Source of the DNA: Ruminococcus sp.
Lineage (GTDB): Bacteria; Bacillota; Clostridia; Oscillospirales; Ruminococcaceae
Length of the DNA: 64,000 nt
Direction: 5' to 3'
Assembly: GCA_017960805.1 (NCBI GenBank)
Contig: JAGCYM010000086.1
Span: 1 to 64,000 of the forward strand
Part shown: positions 8,496 to 17,814 of the stretch, one piece after another
Numbering within the stretch: position 1 is the stretch's first letter
How the letters are laid out: each line of letters starts with the position of its first letter
Made by a program: the position numbers and the translations under genes
The notes under the pieces: model-generated
Database searches by the model: none
What the model was told of the DNA's origin: nothing
What the model saw: the letters and a program-made list of their open reading frames with translations, nothing else

Positions 8496-10733
8496 ATGAA
8501 AGATAATAATGAGAAGCTGAAAGAAATGCTTACAAGTGAGCAGATTCCGGAGCAGCTCAGTCCTGAAAATATTAAAAAGATGCTTGATGAAAAAGCTCCA
8601 AAGAAAAAGCGCAGCGGTATTTCCGTAGCAGGAAGAATAGCTGCAGGGGCAGCGGCTTGTGCGGTTATCGCAGGCTCATACGCTGGTACTGCTCATTTGA
8701 TGAAAGCACGAAAGAACGGTAATGCAAGTTTGCCATCAGGTATAGTCAGCCAGGAAGGAAATACGAAGAAGGATAGAATTTACGTAGAGGCTCCGTACAT
8801 GAATGGAGCAAAGAACTACGAGGATGTATATGAGATAATGGAATCCTCGGCCCAAAAGTACGACAAAGAGCAAAAAAGAAGAAAAAGCTTTTCTTTTGGT
8901 AATAAGTATAAAACAGAGTCCTTCGTTGAGTCTGCTATTCCTGCAGAAGAATCTGTCATGGATGGAGAAGCAACATATGGTAATTCTGAGCTCAGCGTCA
9001 ATGAAGAGAACAATAGTACCCCGGAGTATTCTGAGACCTATAATCAGGAAGAAGGTGTACGGGAAGCTGATATTGTCAAGACAGATGGAAAGAACATCTA
9101 CTACATCTGGAATAATGGCAATATGGATTATTATGTAGATGATAATGGCTATTATGTCAACAGTTCATATCGGGATTATCCGGTACTTGACATTGCTTCA
9201 GTTAAGGACGGAGAGTTCACAGGAAGCAGTACTCTTGATCTTACACCTGATCTCAGCAGCTTTGACTTAGAAGGTAAATATAATGTTCAGGTTTATGATA
9301 TGTATATTTACAATGATATGATAGAGGTCATTGGTACTGTAAACTCAGGAGCATATTACTATGGCAAGTATGTTGATGGAAATGGTTACTATATCGATGA
9401 TAAGGGAAATTATCATGATCCTGTCAGCAGCACTTTTGTTTCAGTATATACGACAGATGATAAGCCTGAACTCATTGGAACATACTTCCAGGACGGAATC
9501 TATAATGATGTAAGAATCACTCCAGATGGTTGCATGTATCTCGTATCAAATTATTCTACAGTTGATTTCAAGAGCGTTGAGTCTTCGAAGAATGTTGAGA
9601 GATATATTCCTTGCTGTGGAACTGAGAATGAAATCGAATGTATGCCTCCGGAAGATATACTTCTGCCGACTGATTATTCTGAATCCAGATATATGATGAA
9701 CTATACTGTCATAAGCGGTATAGATTTCAGCGAACAGGGAGAATTCAGTGTTGTTGACAGCAAAGCTCTTGCAGGATTTACAGGAACAATATATAGTTCT
9801 GTTGATAATATTTATGCAGTGGTAAGAGACGGGGACGACTCAGATGTTACTCGTATCGCTGTACAAGGTGGTACTATCGAGCCTATGGCTTCCGGTTCAG
9901 TTGAAGGTTGCGTGCTAAATCAGTTCTCGATGAGTGAGTATAATGGCTATTTCCGTATAGCTACAACTATAAACAAGTACCATGATAACAGTACGATAAT
10001 AGGCGGCATTTTCGGTACAGATGAGCCATCATTCACAGAGCGAAACAATGCAGTCACAGTTCTTGATATGGACATGAATACCGTTGGAAAGATCAAAGAT
10101 TTTGGTATTAATGAGTCAATAAAATCAGTAAGCTTCAGTGGTGATATGGGGTATGTTGTTACTTACAGACAGACAGATCCTCTGTTCGCTATTGATCTCA
10201 GTGAGCCAACAGATCCGACTATAATTGATGAGTTCAAGATCAACGGCTTCAGCACATATATGCAGAAGTGGGATGACGGATTGCTTCTAGGCTTCGGTAT
10301 CGATGCAAATGATGCTGGAGTCCAGACTGGTGTCAAGCTGGTAATGTTTGACAATTCTGATCCGAGCGATCTCAGAGAAGTAGGATTCTGTGCCCTTAAT
10401 ACATACACAACTGATTCCAGTTATGTATATTCAATGGCAACATATGAGCGTAAGGCACTGCTGATTGCCCCGGAGAAGAATCTCATCGGATTCCCGGTTC
10501 AGATTTATGATAGGGATTCTTACGAAAGCACATACAAATATGTATTCTATTCATACGAGGACGGCGAATTTGTATTCCGCGGTGAGATCAAGGACGGAAA
10601 TATGGCTGAGCGATATTCTTCCGCTGACAGAGCACTTTACATCGGAAACTATGTATATGTTCTTTCAGGCGAAAAATTCGTTTCCGCTGACATGGATACA
10701 ATGTCCATTGTTGATACATTAGAATTTAACTGA
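8496..10733 (+). CDS. Membrane-anchored beta-propeller protein, candidate anti-sigma partner
   Basis: A 745-residue protein with a cytoplasmic N-terminus (about 1-43), one transmembrane segment (about 44-64, IAAGAAACAVIAGSYAG) and a large extracellular part. The motif EEGVREADIVKTDGKNIYYI matches the start of the secreted beta-propeller C-terminal domain family (PF09826 type). The N-terminal segment KEMLTSEQIPEQLSPENIKK resembles the short sigma-interacting tails of anti-sigma proteins, but no ZAS zinc motif is visible. It lies 36 bp after the ECF sigma gene, so membrane sequestration of that sigma is a reasonable inference. A terminator follows. Confidence 0.8.
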   Translation: MKDNNEKLKEMLTSEQIPEQLSPENIKKMLDEKAPKKKRSGISVAGRIAAGAAACAVIAGSYAGTAHLMKARKNGNASLPSGIVSQEGNTKKDRIYVEAPYMNGAKNYEDVYEIMESSAQKYDKEQKRRKSFSFGNKYKTESFVESAIPAEESVMDGEATYGNSELSVNEENNSTPEYSETYNQEEGVREADIVKTDGKNIYYIWNNGNMDYYVDDNGYYVNSSYRDYPVLDIASVKDGEFTGSSTLDLTPDLSSFDLEGKYNVQVYDMYIYNDMIEVIGTVNSGAYYYGKYVDGNGYYIDDKGNYHDPVSSTFVSVYTTDDKPELIGTYFQDGIYNDVRITPDGCMYLVSNYSTVDFKSVESSKNVERYIPCCGTENEIECMPPEDILLPTDYSESRYMMNYTVISGIDFSEQGEFSVVDSKALAGFTGTIYSSVDNIYAVVRDGDDSDVTRIAVQGGTIEPMASGSVEGCVLNQFSMSEYNGYFRIATTINKYHDNSTIIGGIFGTDEPSFTERNNAVTVLDMDMNTVGKIKDFGINESIKSVSFSGDMGYVVTYRQTDPLFAIDLSEPTDPTIIDEFKINGFSTYMQKWDDGLLLGFGIDANDAGVQTGVKLVMFDNSDPSDLREVGFCALNTYTTDSSYVYSMATYERKALLIAPEKNLIGFPVQIYDRDSYESTYKYVFYSYEDGEFVFRGEIKDGNMAERYSSADRALYIGNYVYVLSGEKFVSADMDTMSIVDTLEFN

Positions 10734-10743
10734 TGATCATATT

Positions 10744-10772
10744 GAAAAGGCGCGTGATGCGCCTTTTCTCTT
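10744..10772 (+). terminator. Rho-independent terminator after the beta-propeller gene
   Basis: GAAAAGGCGC (10744-10753) pairs with GCGCCTTTTC (10759-10768), with T-rich sequence after it. Confidence 0.85.
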
Positions 10773-10842
10773 TTAGAAGGAAAAATCTACATTTTGGGTG
10801 TGAATAACATAAAAATGCCTTGATTTTACAACTGTTGCACGC

Positions 10843-10871
10843 TTGACTTTTTCTTAAAAATGTTATATAAT
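10843..10871 (+). promoter_or_regulatory. Sigma-A promoter of the GDSL-dockerin gene
   Basis: TTGACT (10843-10848), 17-bp spacer, TATAAT (10866-10871). The ribosome site AGGAGG lies about 40 bp downstream. Confidence 0.85.
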
Positions 10872-10921
10872 TTTTAGGTAGCAGCATAGAGCTGCATTAT
10901 ATCTTACAGGAGGAAAACAAA

Positions 10922-12652
10922 ATGAAAAAGATTATGTCTGCAGTATTATCTGCGGCTATTGCAGCATCAGCAGCACTTCCATTTGTAAACAACGGTTATG
11001 CTGTTGATGATATTGATAATATTGTAGTTCTCGGAGACAGTATTGCAGCGGGTTATGGCCTTTTCGAAAATGAGCACAATTATGGTGAGATTATTGGGGA
11101 CTACTACAAAGCAAAGACTGACAACTTTGCAAAGTCAGGTGATGAAACCAAAGACCTTATATCCAAACTTGAAGCTCCTTCGGCAGAAATGTCAGAGTCG
11201 ATAAAGAATGCGGATTATGTCGTTATTTCAATAGGCGGCAATGATCTTATTCACTATGCATCAAACTATCTGCTAAATATATGTGCTAATGTTAATGTAC
11301 TCAAGAGCGGATACACAAAGGATGATATTCCGGATAATCCGACTTTTGAGGATATTAACCGTCTTATAGACAGAGATGCTCTTAAGGAATATGCAAGTGC
11401 GAATCCAATTCCGATGAATTCAAATGTTCAGAAGCTCAGAGCAAATATATGCGAGAAGAGCAACGGAAAATATGACTGTGTGATTCAGAAGAGTGTTATT
11501 CCAAATATTGAGAAAATTGATTTGGATATAAAGGCACTTAATCCTGATACAAAAATCGTTTATCAGACAATCTATGATCCGCTCCAGTTTGAGTCTGCGT
11601 ACTATGATGCTACATATACAGGCGAGACTCGAAAGGTAATGAATCTTATAAGGCCTGTATTTGCTGCCGTTGCTGATTCATTCCGTGATCAATTAAATGA
11701 GGCACAGATAGGAGATTCACTTATCGCTGATGTTTATTATGATTTCACATCAGAGGAGAAAATTGATGACGCAACGAGCTATAAGTATAGCTGGTATTTC
11801 ACAAAAATGCAGAATGAGCGCGCAGATATGGATTTCCATCCTACTCAGGCAGGACATGTTGCAATAGCTGCAAAGGTTATCGATACGATCGGAACTGTAG
11901 ATAAGGGCGGAGACCTTATTGTTCAGTCATTCAATAAACTTGCCGACAAGGATAGATATCCAGCTGTTGCTTATGCGACTTACAAGAAGGTAGCGGATAC
12001 TTTAGTTCCTGAGGAGACTACCACGACAACAACAGAATCTACAACAACTACTGCTTCGACAACTACATCCGTCACGACAACTACTGCTACAACTACTGAG
12101 CCTATAACTACAACAACGCCGTCGCATGATAAAAAACACATTGGAAGATGGTATTGCCTCAACTATCCTGTGAATGGGATAGTGATTTACGACCTGAAAG
12201 AGGATGGAACAGGCGCAGTTGAAATACACTTTTACCCACGTGAGGATAATTCATATGGGGTATTAGGGCAGAAGGATAACATAATCGAGATCAATTGGTA
12301 TTCAGATGGAGATGATATCAGAGTATCAAGTCCTTCTAGTCTGGATTTAAATGGTATCAAAAGCTCCGATTCTGAAACGCTTGTATTATTAGAAGAGTAC
12401 ATCCTTAAGAGATTATCCTTAGGTGATATAAATAATGATAGTGCTGTTGATGCCAAGGATGCTTCCAACATGCTTTCAGTATATGCATTGGCATCTACAG
12501 GCAAGGATGCTGACTTGACAGATGAGCAGAAAACCTCTGCGGATATCAACTATGACGGACACATTGACGCAAAGGACGCTTCACAAGTACTTGTCTACTA
12601 CTCATATCTCTCAACAGGCGGAACAAAATCACTTGTTGAATACTTAAAATAA
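10922..12652 (+). CDS. Secreted SGNH/GDSL esterase with C-terminal type I dockerin
   Basis: A 576-residue protein with a Sec signal peptide (about 1-27). The SGNH hydrolase domain (about 32-360) shows block I VLGDSIAAG (nucleophile Ser40), the GGND block (105-108) and the Asp/His block DFHPTQAGH (D304, H306). A Thr-rich linker (about 366-400) follows, then about 95 residues I do not recognise (404-497), then a type I dockerin (501-566) with two Ca-loop repeats: GDINNDSAVDAKDASNML and ADINYDGHIDAKDASQVL. Dockerins bind scaffoldin cohesins, so this is probably a cellulosomal acetyl- or feruloyl-type esterase; its substrate cannot be read from sequence. It has its own promoter and terminator. 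Confidence 0.92.
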   Translation: MKKIMSAVLSAAIAASAALPFVNNGYAVDDIDNIVVLGDSIAAGYGLFENEHNYGEIIGDYYKAKTDNFAKSGDETKDLISKLEAPSAEMSESIKNADYVVISIGGNDLIHYASNYLLNICANVNVLKSGYTKDDIPDNPTFEDINRLIDRDALKEYASANPIPMNSNVQKLRANICEKSNGKYDCVIQKSVIPNIEKIDLDIKALNPDTKIVYQTIYDPLQFESAYYDATYTGETRKVMNLIRPVFAAVADSFRDQLNEAQIGDSLIADVYYDFTSEEKIDDATSYKYSWYFTKMQNERADMDFHPTQAGHVAIAAKVIDTIGTVDKGGDLIVQSFNKLADKDRYPAVAYATYKKVADTLVPEETTTTTTESTTTTASTTTSVTTTTATTTEPITTTTPSHDKKHIGRWYCLNYPVNGIVIYDLKEDGTGAVEIHFYPREDNSYGVLGQKDNIIEINWYSDGDDIRVSSPSSLDLNGIKSSDSETLVLLEEYILKRLSLGDINNDSAVDAKDASNMLSVYALASTGKDADLTDEQKTSADINYDGHIDAKDASQVLVYYSYLSTGGTKSLVEYLK

Positions 12653-12657
12653 TAACG

Positions 12658-12706
12658 AACAAGACCGTTGCCTCACATCAATGATAAAGGTAACGGTCTT
12701 GTTTTA
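12658..12706. terminator. Bidirectional terminator between GDSL-dockerin and mrdA
   Basis: AACAAGACCGTT (12658-12669) pairs with AACGGTCTTGTT (12692-12703). It separates two convergent genes and can serve both strands. Confidence 0.8.
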
Positions 12707-12714
12707 TGCTTATT

Positions 12715-14829
12715 TTATTGCTGAGCTGCAACAGTAGTGACGGTGGTTGTTGTTACTGTTGTAGCAGTACTTCTATTTGAAGTGGTGGTTGCTGGTGTTG
12801 TTGCTGTTGTTCCGTTTCTGACTTCTGCAGGAAGCTGTGCGGTTGGTTTTACGCCATTGAGTCCATAGCACTGCTGATACGAAAGAATTATGTCACGTAT
12901 CATGTACTTTGAATACTCACCGCCTTCAATAACTCCTGCAAATGCGATTTCAGGATCATCTGCCGGAGCAAAGCCTATGAATACGGAGTTCTGTTTGTTC
13001 TTATCATTCATATCAGTCTGAGGAGTACCAGTCTTGATAGCGACTGAGAATCCAAGGTCAGTGAGCTGGTATGGTACAGGACAGTTTCTTGCCGCATCCT
13101 GCATACCGCCAATGATATAGTCGTAAACGTAATCATAGTTGAGGTCTATCTTATCTGCAACGGTAGGCTTTGTTTTCTTTACAAGTTCATTTGAGCCATA
13201 TGTGTACAGACTGTCTACAAGATAAGGCTGGTAACGGACTCCACGGTTTCCAATTGTTGCTGCGAGGTTTGCAAGCTGCAGAGGAGTGAATCCGCAATCC
13301 TGGTTACCGATACCTGCCTGGATAACATATCCGATATACCAAGGCTGGCCTCGTTCCGCGAAGGTTTCCGGATTACAGAGGAATCCAGATGCATCCCCCG
13401 TTTCTATTCCTGTACTGCTTCCCAGTCCATAGAGTTTAGCGTATTTGGTAATATTATCAATGCCGAGATTACGTGATGTTTCATAGAAGAAGACATTACA
13501 TGATACTTCAACAGCACGTCTTACAGAAATAGCACCATGATATCCGGTACACTGGAATTTACCGCCATAGAATTCATAGTTTCTGAGACATGTGAATGTA
13601 CTGTCACCAGTAATTACGCCTTCGTTCAGACCGGCGGTAGCAGTAACTGTCTTAAATGTTGAACCAGGGAGGTACTGACCCCATGTACAGCGATTGAACA
13701 TTGGCGAGTTTTCCTGCTTGAGCAGTGACTCATAGTCTTCTGTCATATCCTTGAGGTTGTATGTCGGGGCAGTTGCCATTCCCTTGACAGCGCCTGTCTT
13801 GGCGTCAAGTACAACAAGAGCTCCTTTATTTACTTTGTTGCCGTTGTAATAAGGACGATTTTTAAGGAAGTTATCAAGAATTCCCTGAAGCTTTAGCTGG
13901 TAAGCGCCATCGACAGTGAGCTTTACGGTTTCTCCAGGAACAGTATCTTCCTTGATCTTAACATCTGCAATAGCTCCGTCTACAACTGTTACTTCTTCAG
14001 TACCGGCTTTGCCTCGGAGTTCTTTTTCCATTGCGAGTTCTATTCCGCTCTTTCCGACTTGGTCGTTCATAGCGTAGCCCTTATCCTTGAGGTCATCATA
14101 TTCCTCGGCGTAGATAGGTCCGATAACACCGATTTCGTGAGGGAGGATATCACCGCGTACGATCTGACGTTCAGCAGAATCTACCGCTTCGATGCCGCGA
14201 CAGAAGTTACCTAGTTCTTTCATATCGACAACAGTCTGATGATCAACATTTTTGGCAAGAGTAAGGTCCAGACTGTATGAGAAGTCCTTGTCCATCATTG
14301 TATAGCGCATGCCGGCGATGATGCGCTTATCATCGTCTGTATAGACCTCATCAATCATATAGTCAGATATAAGCTTGTCTATGCAGTTCTCAGCTGTAGC
14401 GTATACATTGAGATTGAGTGATTCAACGACTTCAGAGACATCATCTTCTGTATAGGAATACGGGGCACTTCTTGTTATCGGAAGAGTATCCTCAAATACA
14501 TAGCCGCGAGTAAGAAGTGCATGGTATATTTCCAGAAGGCATCTGTTACCTTCGGCGATATCTTCGGGGAAGAACGCTTTCTGAAGAACAAGATCACAGC
14601 GTGTGGTATTTTCAACAAGGACATTTCCATTGAAGTCAATTATCTCTCCACGTGTTGGAGTTATTTCACGTGAATATGTCAGGGCATCTCTGCCGTAGGT
14701 CTTGGGTGTTACGATGGCATCACTTCCTACGACCTGTATCTTCATCAGTCTCATCGAAGCAAAGGTGCCTAGAATAACGACGATCGTGACGATGATTATT
14801 GATTTTATATTATCAGTAATGCTCTTCAC
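12715..14829 (-). CDS. mrdA: Penicillin-binding protein 2 (class B transpeptidase) with Thr-rich tail
   Basis: The GTG at 14829 is chosen as start because AAAGGAG lies six bases upstream; a longer frame from 14874 lacks a site. The 704-residue protein has an N-terminal transmembrane helix, the PBP dimerisation domain, and transpeptidase motifs PGSTFKT (SxxK, about 390-393), SCN (about 443-445) and KTG (about 599-601). It is the elongasome cross-linking enzyme, partner of RodA and the MreBCD proteins encoded just upstream. Unusually, the last 30-35 residues are a Thr-rich low-complexity tail (TTATTPATTTSNRST and onward) like linkers of secreted enzymes in this genome. Confidence 0.95.
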   Translation of the reverse strand: MKSITDNIKSIIIVTIVVILGTFASMRLMKIQVVGSDAIVTPKTYGRDALTYSREITPTRGEIIDFNGNVLVENTTRCDLVLQKAFFPEDIAEGNRCLLEIYHALLTRGYVFEDTLPITRSAPYSYTEDDVSEVVESLNLNVYATAENCIDKLISDYMIDEVYTDDDKRIIAGMRYTMMDKDFSYSLDLTLAKNVDHQTVVDMKELGNFCRGIEAVDSAERQIVRGDILPHEIGVIGPIYAEEYDDLKDKGYAMNDQVGKSGIELAMEKELRGKAGTEEVTVVDGAIADVKIKEDTVPGETVKLTVDGAYQLKLQGILDNFLKNRPYYNGNKVNKGALVVLDAKTGAVKGMATAPTYNLKDMTEDYESLLKQENSPMFNRCTWGQYLPGSTFKTVTATAGLNEGVITGDSTFTCLRNYEFYGGKFQCTGYHGAISVRRAVEVSCNVFFYETSRNLGIDNITKYAKLYGLGSSTGIETGDASGFLCNPETFAERGQPWYIGYVIQAGIGNQDCGFTPLQLANLAATIGNRGVRYQPYLVDSLYTYGSNELVKKTKPTVADKIDLNYDYVYDYIIGGMQDAARNCPVPYQLTDLGFSVAIKTGTPQTDMNDKNKQNSVFIGFAPADDPEIAFAGVIEGGEYSKYMIRDIILSYQQCYGLNGVKPTAQLPAEVRNGTTATTPATTTSNRSTATTVTTTTVTTVAAQQ

Positions 14830-14857
14830 TTTCTGCTCCTTTAATACGGAAATCATG

Positions 14858-14881
14858 GGGGGCGATGTCTGCATCGCCCCC
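14858..14881 (-). promoter_or_regulatory. GC-rich hairpin in the mreD-mrdA gap
   Basis: GGGGGCGATG (14858-14867) pairs with CATCGCCCCC (14872-14881) around a 4-nt loop. On the minus strand it lies 32 bases after the mreD stop and about 30 before the mrdA start, with no U-run, so mRNA processing or stability control is more likely than termination. Confidence 0.55.
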
Positions 14882-14911
14882 TATATGTTTTTATGATCTG
14901 TGACAGTAATA

Positions 14912-15469
14912 TTACGCTGTCTTGATGACTTCCTCTATGGTAAGGTGTTCCTTTGGCATGAGGAAGCGGTTTATAAGCCTGTATATCATGTATATCAATA
15001 CTGATGAGATGACTGTATATACCCATACTTTAAGGCTTACAAAGTAGAAGATCCGGCTGACGTTTTCATAGTCCCATATCTGATAATAGAACTTATAGTC
15101 CAGCCAGCACTGGATGAATGATGCGATTGCGGTAATCCATAGATAATTCGCAAATTTATTTCTGAGATAAAGCTCGAATATAAGTGATGCAGCTACGCAG
15201 AATACTGTCAGAAGCACAGCGTTATATCCGAAGAGTCTGCCGCATGCCATATCAGTCAGGAAACCGCATACAGCTCCAGTCACAGCGGAAGCCATGACGT
15301 CATTTCCTATTGCTATGCAGATAGCTGCTGGAACGAGAAGTATCGGTTTTGTATACGTTCCTGATGTCATTATTGTGAAAAATAAGAATATCAGCAGATA
15401 ATAAAGTATCCAGCGAATTGTTGTTTTCGTGTAGAGGATACGCTTCTCACGGGGTGTCTTTAGCCGCAT
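14912..15469 (-). CDS. mreD: Rod shape-determining protein MreD
   Basis: ATG 15469 (MRLKTPREKR) follows AAGGAGG; the reading frame overlaps the end of mreC by 23 bp. The 185-residue product is very hydrophobic with five to six predicted membrane segments, starting with about residues 17-37. Size, topology and position between mreC and mrdA identify MreD, the integral membrane component of the elongation complex. Sequence conservation in this family is low, so the call rests largely on context. Confidence 0.88.
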   Translation of the reverse strand: MRLKTPREKRILYTKTTIRWILYYLLIFLFFTIMTSGTYTKPILLVPAAICIAIGNDVMASAVTGAVCGFLTDMACGRLFGYNAVLLTVFCVAASLIFELYLRNKFANYLWITAIASFIQCWLDYKFYYQIWDYENVSRIFYFVSLKVWVYTVISSVLIYMIYRLINRFLMPKEHLTIEEVIKTA

Positions 15470-16322
15470 TTGCGTCCTCCTTTTTTCCTGTAAAGTCGAG
15501 GATAACAAAGACATTTCCAAGACGTGTTATATCAGCACAGGGCTCGATTTCTGCACAGGCGGAAAGGCCGTTTGCTTCAAATCCTGTATTCTTTACGGTT
15601 CCGATAGCCATATCCTTCGGAAATAATCCACTGTTACCTGAAGTGATTATGAGATCACCCTGCTTTAGCTTATGGTCCGGATCAAGGTGAGTTAGCTTGG
15701 TCGTGTTCTTCTCTGCAGTCAGAACTGTTCCCTCAACGATACCGAAGTCTGTATTTGTGGATGAGCATACCGCCGCGATGGAAAGATCTGGAGAAAGTAT
15801 TGTACGGACGGTAGAGGTAGTAGCTGAAACTTCAATAGTGATACCTACTACACCCTCAGGAGTGATGACAGGGCAATATGGCTTGATTCCGTCAGATGAG
15901 CCCTTGTCTATCGTAAATCCCTTGAAAGGGTCATTGGTTATATATCCAAGTACCTCTGCAGGCTGAGAGAATACCTCATCGGGGTGCTGTTCCTTGATGA
16001 CTACGAGCTTTCGAAGTTCCTCAACTTCTTTTTTGATGTCATCGTAGTCAGTCAGCTGTTTGTTCAGCTCTCCGATCTGCTTTTTCAGCTGCTGGTTCTC
16101 TTTATAGTATGCATCTGCATGGCTTATTCTGTCCGCAACACGTTCCATCTTCATGGTGATACCATTGCTGACATACCGGAATGGTTTTGTCGCGGTCTGT
16201 ACGAATGAAGCTCCTGACAGTGAATATCCGCCTTTGGTTACGGCGTAAATCATAATGCCTACGAGGAATGCGAGGAAGCCAAGCAGCACCTTGAATCTGG
16301 TGCTTTTCAGAAATTCACGCAT
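15447..16322 (-). CDS. mreC: Rod shape-determining protein MreC
   Basis: A 291-residue bitopic protein: N-terminal membrane helix (about 11-28, VLLGFLAFLVGIMIYAV), a coiled coil (about 60-110, with KENQQLKKQIGELNKQL) and a C-terminal double beta-barrel domain (GYITNDPFKGFTIDKGSSDG, GLFPKDMAIGTV). MreC scaffolds PBP2/RodA outside the membrane and links them to MreB. It starts 11 bp after mreB and overlaps mreD. Confidence 0.95.
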   Translation of the reverse strand: MREFLKSTRFKVLLGFLAFLVGIMIYAVTKGGYSLSGASFVQTATKPFRYVSNGITMKMERVADRISHADAYYKENQQLKKQIGELNKQLTDYDDIKKEVEELRKLVVIKEQHPDEVFSQPAEVLGYITNDPFKGFTIDKGSSDGIKPYCPVITPEGVVGITIEVSATTSTVRTILSPDLSIAAVCSSTNTDFGIVEGTVLTAEKNTTKLTHLDPDHKLKQGDLIITSGNSGLFPKDMAIGTVKNTGFEANGLSACAEIEPCADITRLGNVFVILDFTGKKEDANAAKDTP

Positions 16323-16333
16323 TGAGAGCCTCC

Positions 16334-17350
16334 TTAATAATACTTGACATTATCTGTGAGTGCGTCCTGATAGTCGCTGATGTTTTCAAGTATCTTTCCT
16401 GTGCCCTCGGCAACGCAGTCCAGAGGATATTCTGCAATATATACCGGCATACTTGTCTCGCGGTTTATCAGCTTGTCGAGACCTCTCAGCAGAGCGCCGC
16501 CGCCAGCGAGAGTGATGCCGTGATCGATTATATCAGCAGAGAGCTCAGGAGGAGTTTCTTCAAGAGTAGCTTTTATTGCATCGATGACCTTAGCAAGCGG
16601 TTCAACGAGTGCATCGCGTATCTCAGCGGAATTAACAGTTACATTCTCAGGAAGGCCATTGAGAAGGTTTCTTCCCTTTATCTCCATTGTGTCTTCCTTG
16701 TCACTCGGGAAAGCAGAACCGATCTCTATCTTGATGTTTTCTGCAGTTCTTTCACCGATGAGGAGGTTATACTTTTTCTTGATGTAGTTGATGATTGCGG
16801 TATCGAATTCATCTCCCGCACAGCGGATCGAACGTGATGCAACTATGCCTCCGAGTGCGATGACAGCAACTTCGCTTGTTCCGCCGCCGATGTCAACTAT
16901 CATGCTTCCGGAAGGAGCATTTGTGGGAAGACCCGCACCGATCGCTGCAGCCATAGGTTCCTCAATGATAAGAACGTTATTAGCACCAGCCTTCTTGCAG
17001 GATTCTCTTACGGCACGGCGCTCAACTGCAGTTACTCCTGACGGAATACAGATTATCACGTTAGCTTTCGTGAGAATAGTACCCTTCAGTGCCTTCTTAA
17101 TAAATTCCTGAAGCATTGTTGTTGCAATGTCGAAATCTGCAATAACACCGTCCTTGAGAGGACGTACTGCAACAATGGATCCGGGAGTCCTTCCTATGAC
17201 TTCCTTTGCCTCCATGCCGACATAGCGAGTTTTATCCGTTCTAGTATTAACGGCGACCACGGACGGTTCTCTTATTATTATACCTTTACCGCGCAGATAT
17301 ACAAGGGTATTGGCGGTTCCGAGGTCGATACCGATGTCTTTTGTAAACAT
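16334..17350 (-). CDS. mreB: Actin-like rod shape protein MreB
   Basis: A 338-residue actin-fold ATPase. Visible are the phosphate-1 loop [20 protein letters not shown], phosphate-2 [17 protein letters not shown] and the adenosine motif [13 protein letters not shown]. It forms membrane-associated filaments that orient peptidoglycan synthesis. AAAGGAG precedes the start and a near-consensus promoter lies at 17385-17413, so mreB leads the mreBCD-mrdA operon. Confidence 0.97.
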   Translation of the reverse strand: MFTKDIGIDLGTANTLVYLRGKGIIIREPSVVAVNTRTDKTRYVGMEAKEVIGRTPGSIVAVRPLKDGVIADFDIATTMLQEFIKKALKGTILTKANVIICIPSGVTAVERRAVRESCKKAGANNVLIIEEPMAAAIGAGLPTNAPSGSMIVDIGGGTSEVAVIALGGIVASRSIRCAGDEFDTAIINYIKKKYNLLIGERTAENIKIEIGSAFPSDKEDTMEIKGRNLLNGLPENVTVNSAEIRDALVEPLAKVIDAIKATLEETPPELSADIIDHGITLAGGGALLRGLDKLINRETSMPVYIAEYPLDCVAEGTGKILENISDYQDALTDNVKYY

Positions 17351-17384
17351 TGTGAAGCTCCTTTGTCTTTACTCTAACTTTATT

Positions 17385-17413
17385 ATTATATCACCAAAGC
17401 CGCAATTAGACAA
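17385..17413 (-). promoter_or_regulatory. Sigma-A promoter of mreBCD-mrdA
   Basis: On the minus strand TTGTCT (17413-17408), 17-bp spacer, TATAAT (17390-17385). Confidence 0.8.
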
Positions 17414-17498
17414 CATTTTTCGCTGAGAAATTTATCCTTGTCGGAAATTTGTGGATTATTCGATACATATCTATGCGGGCGTTTCCAAAAACTGTGAA

Positions 17499-17771
17499 TT
17501 ATTTCTTTGGAGCAAAGAGCTTTGGAGCGGTATTGTAGTATACGACAATAGCGATGATGATAAGAAGTATCTGTGCTATGTTGATGCTGAAGCTGACACC
17601 GAAAGTAAGACGAATGATGTCCAGATCGAGGAATGTGCCTGGTTCGAAAGCAAACGTCTTGGAGTAGCCGAGCCAGCTGAGTCCAGGAGTATTCTCAATA
17701 AGGCCACCGAAGAAGCCTCCGAATACTACTGCGCTTATTGCGAGAAACGACATGTAGATTACCTTGTTCAT
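17499..17771 (-). CDS. DUF4321-type small membrane protein
   Basis: A 90-residue protein with two hydrophobic segments (about 6-24 and 62-80) around a Gly/Pro-containing loop. The pattern GGFFGGLIENTPGLSWLGY and LTFGVSFSINIAQ matches the DUF4321 family, common in Clostridia close to mreB or dut. Function unknown. It lies 43 bp after dut and ahead of the mreB promoter. Confidence 0.75.
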   Translation of the reverse strand: MNKVIYMSFLAISAVVFGGFFGGLIENTPGLSWLGYSKTFAFEPGTFLDLDIIRLTFGVSFSINIAQILLIIIAIVVYYNTAPKLFAPKK

Positions 17772-17814
17772 AATGATTCTCCTTTTCTTGTTGTTTTACA
17801 TTTTTGGATATATC

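Noticed and set aside
11980..12229. Minus-strand frames rich in Val/Cys/Ser opposite the GDSL linker
   Set aside because: They are antisense shadows of the Thr-rich linker codons and lack ribosome sites.
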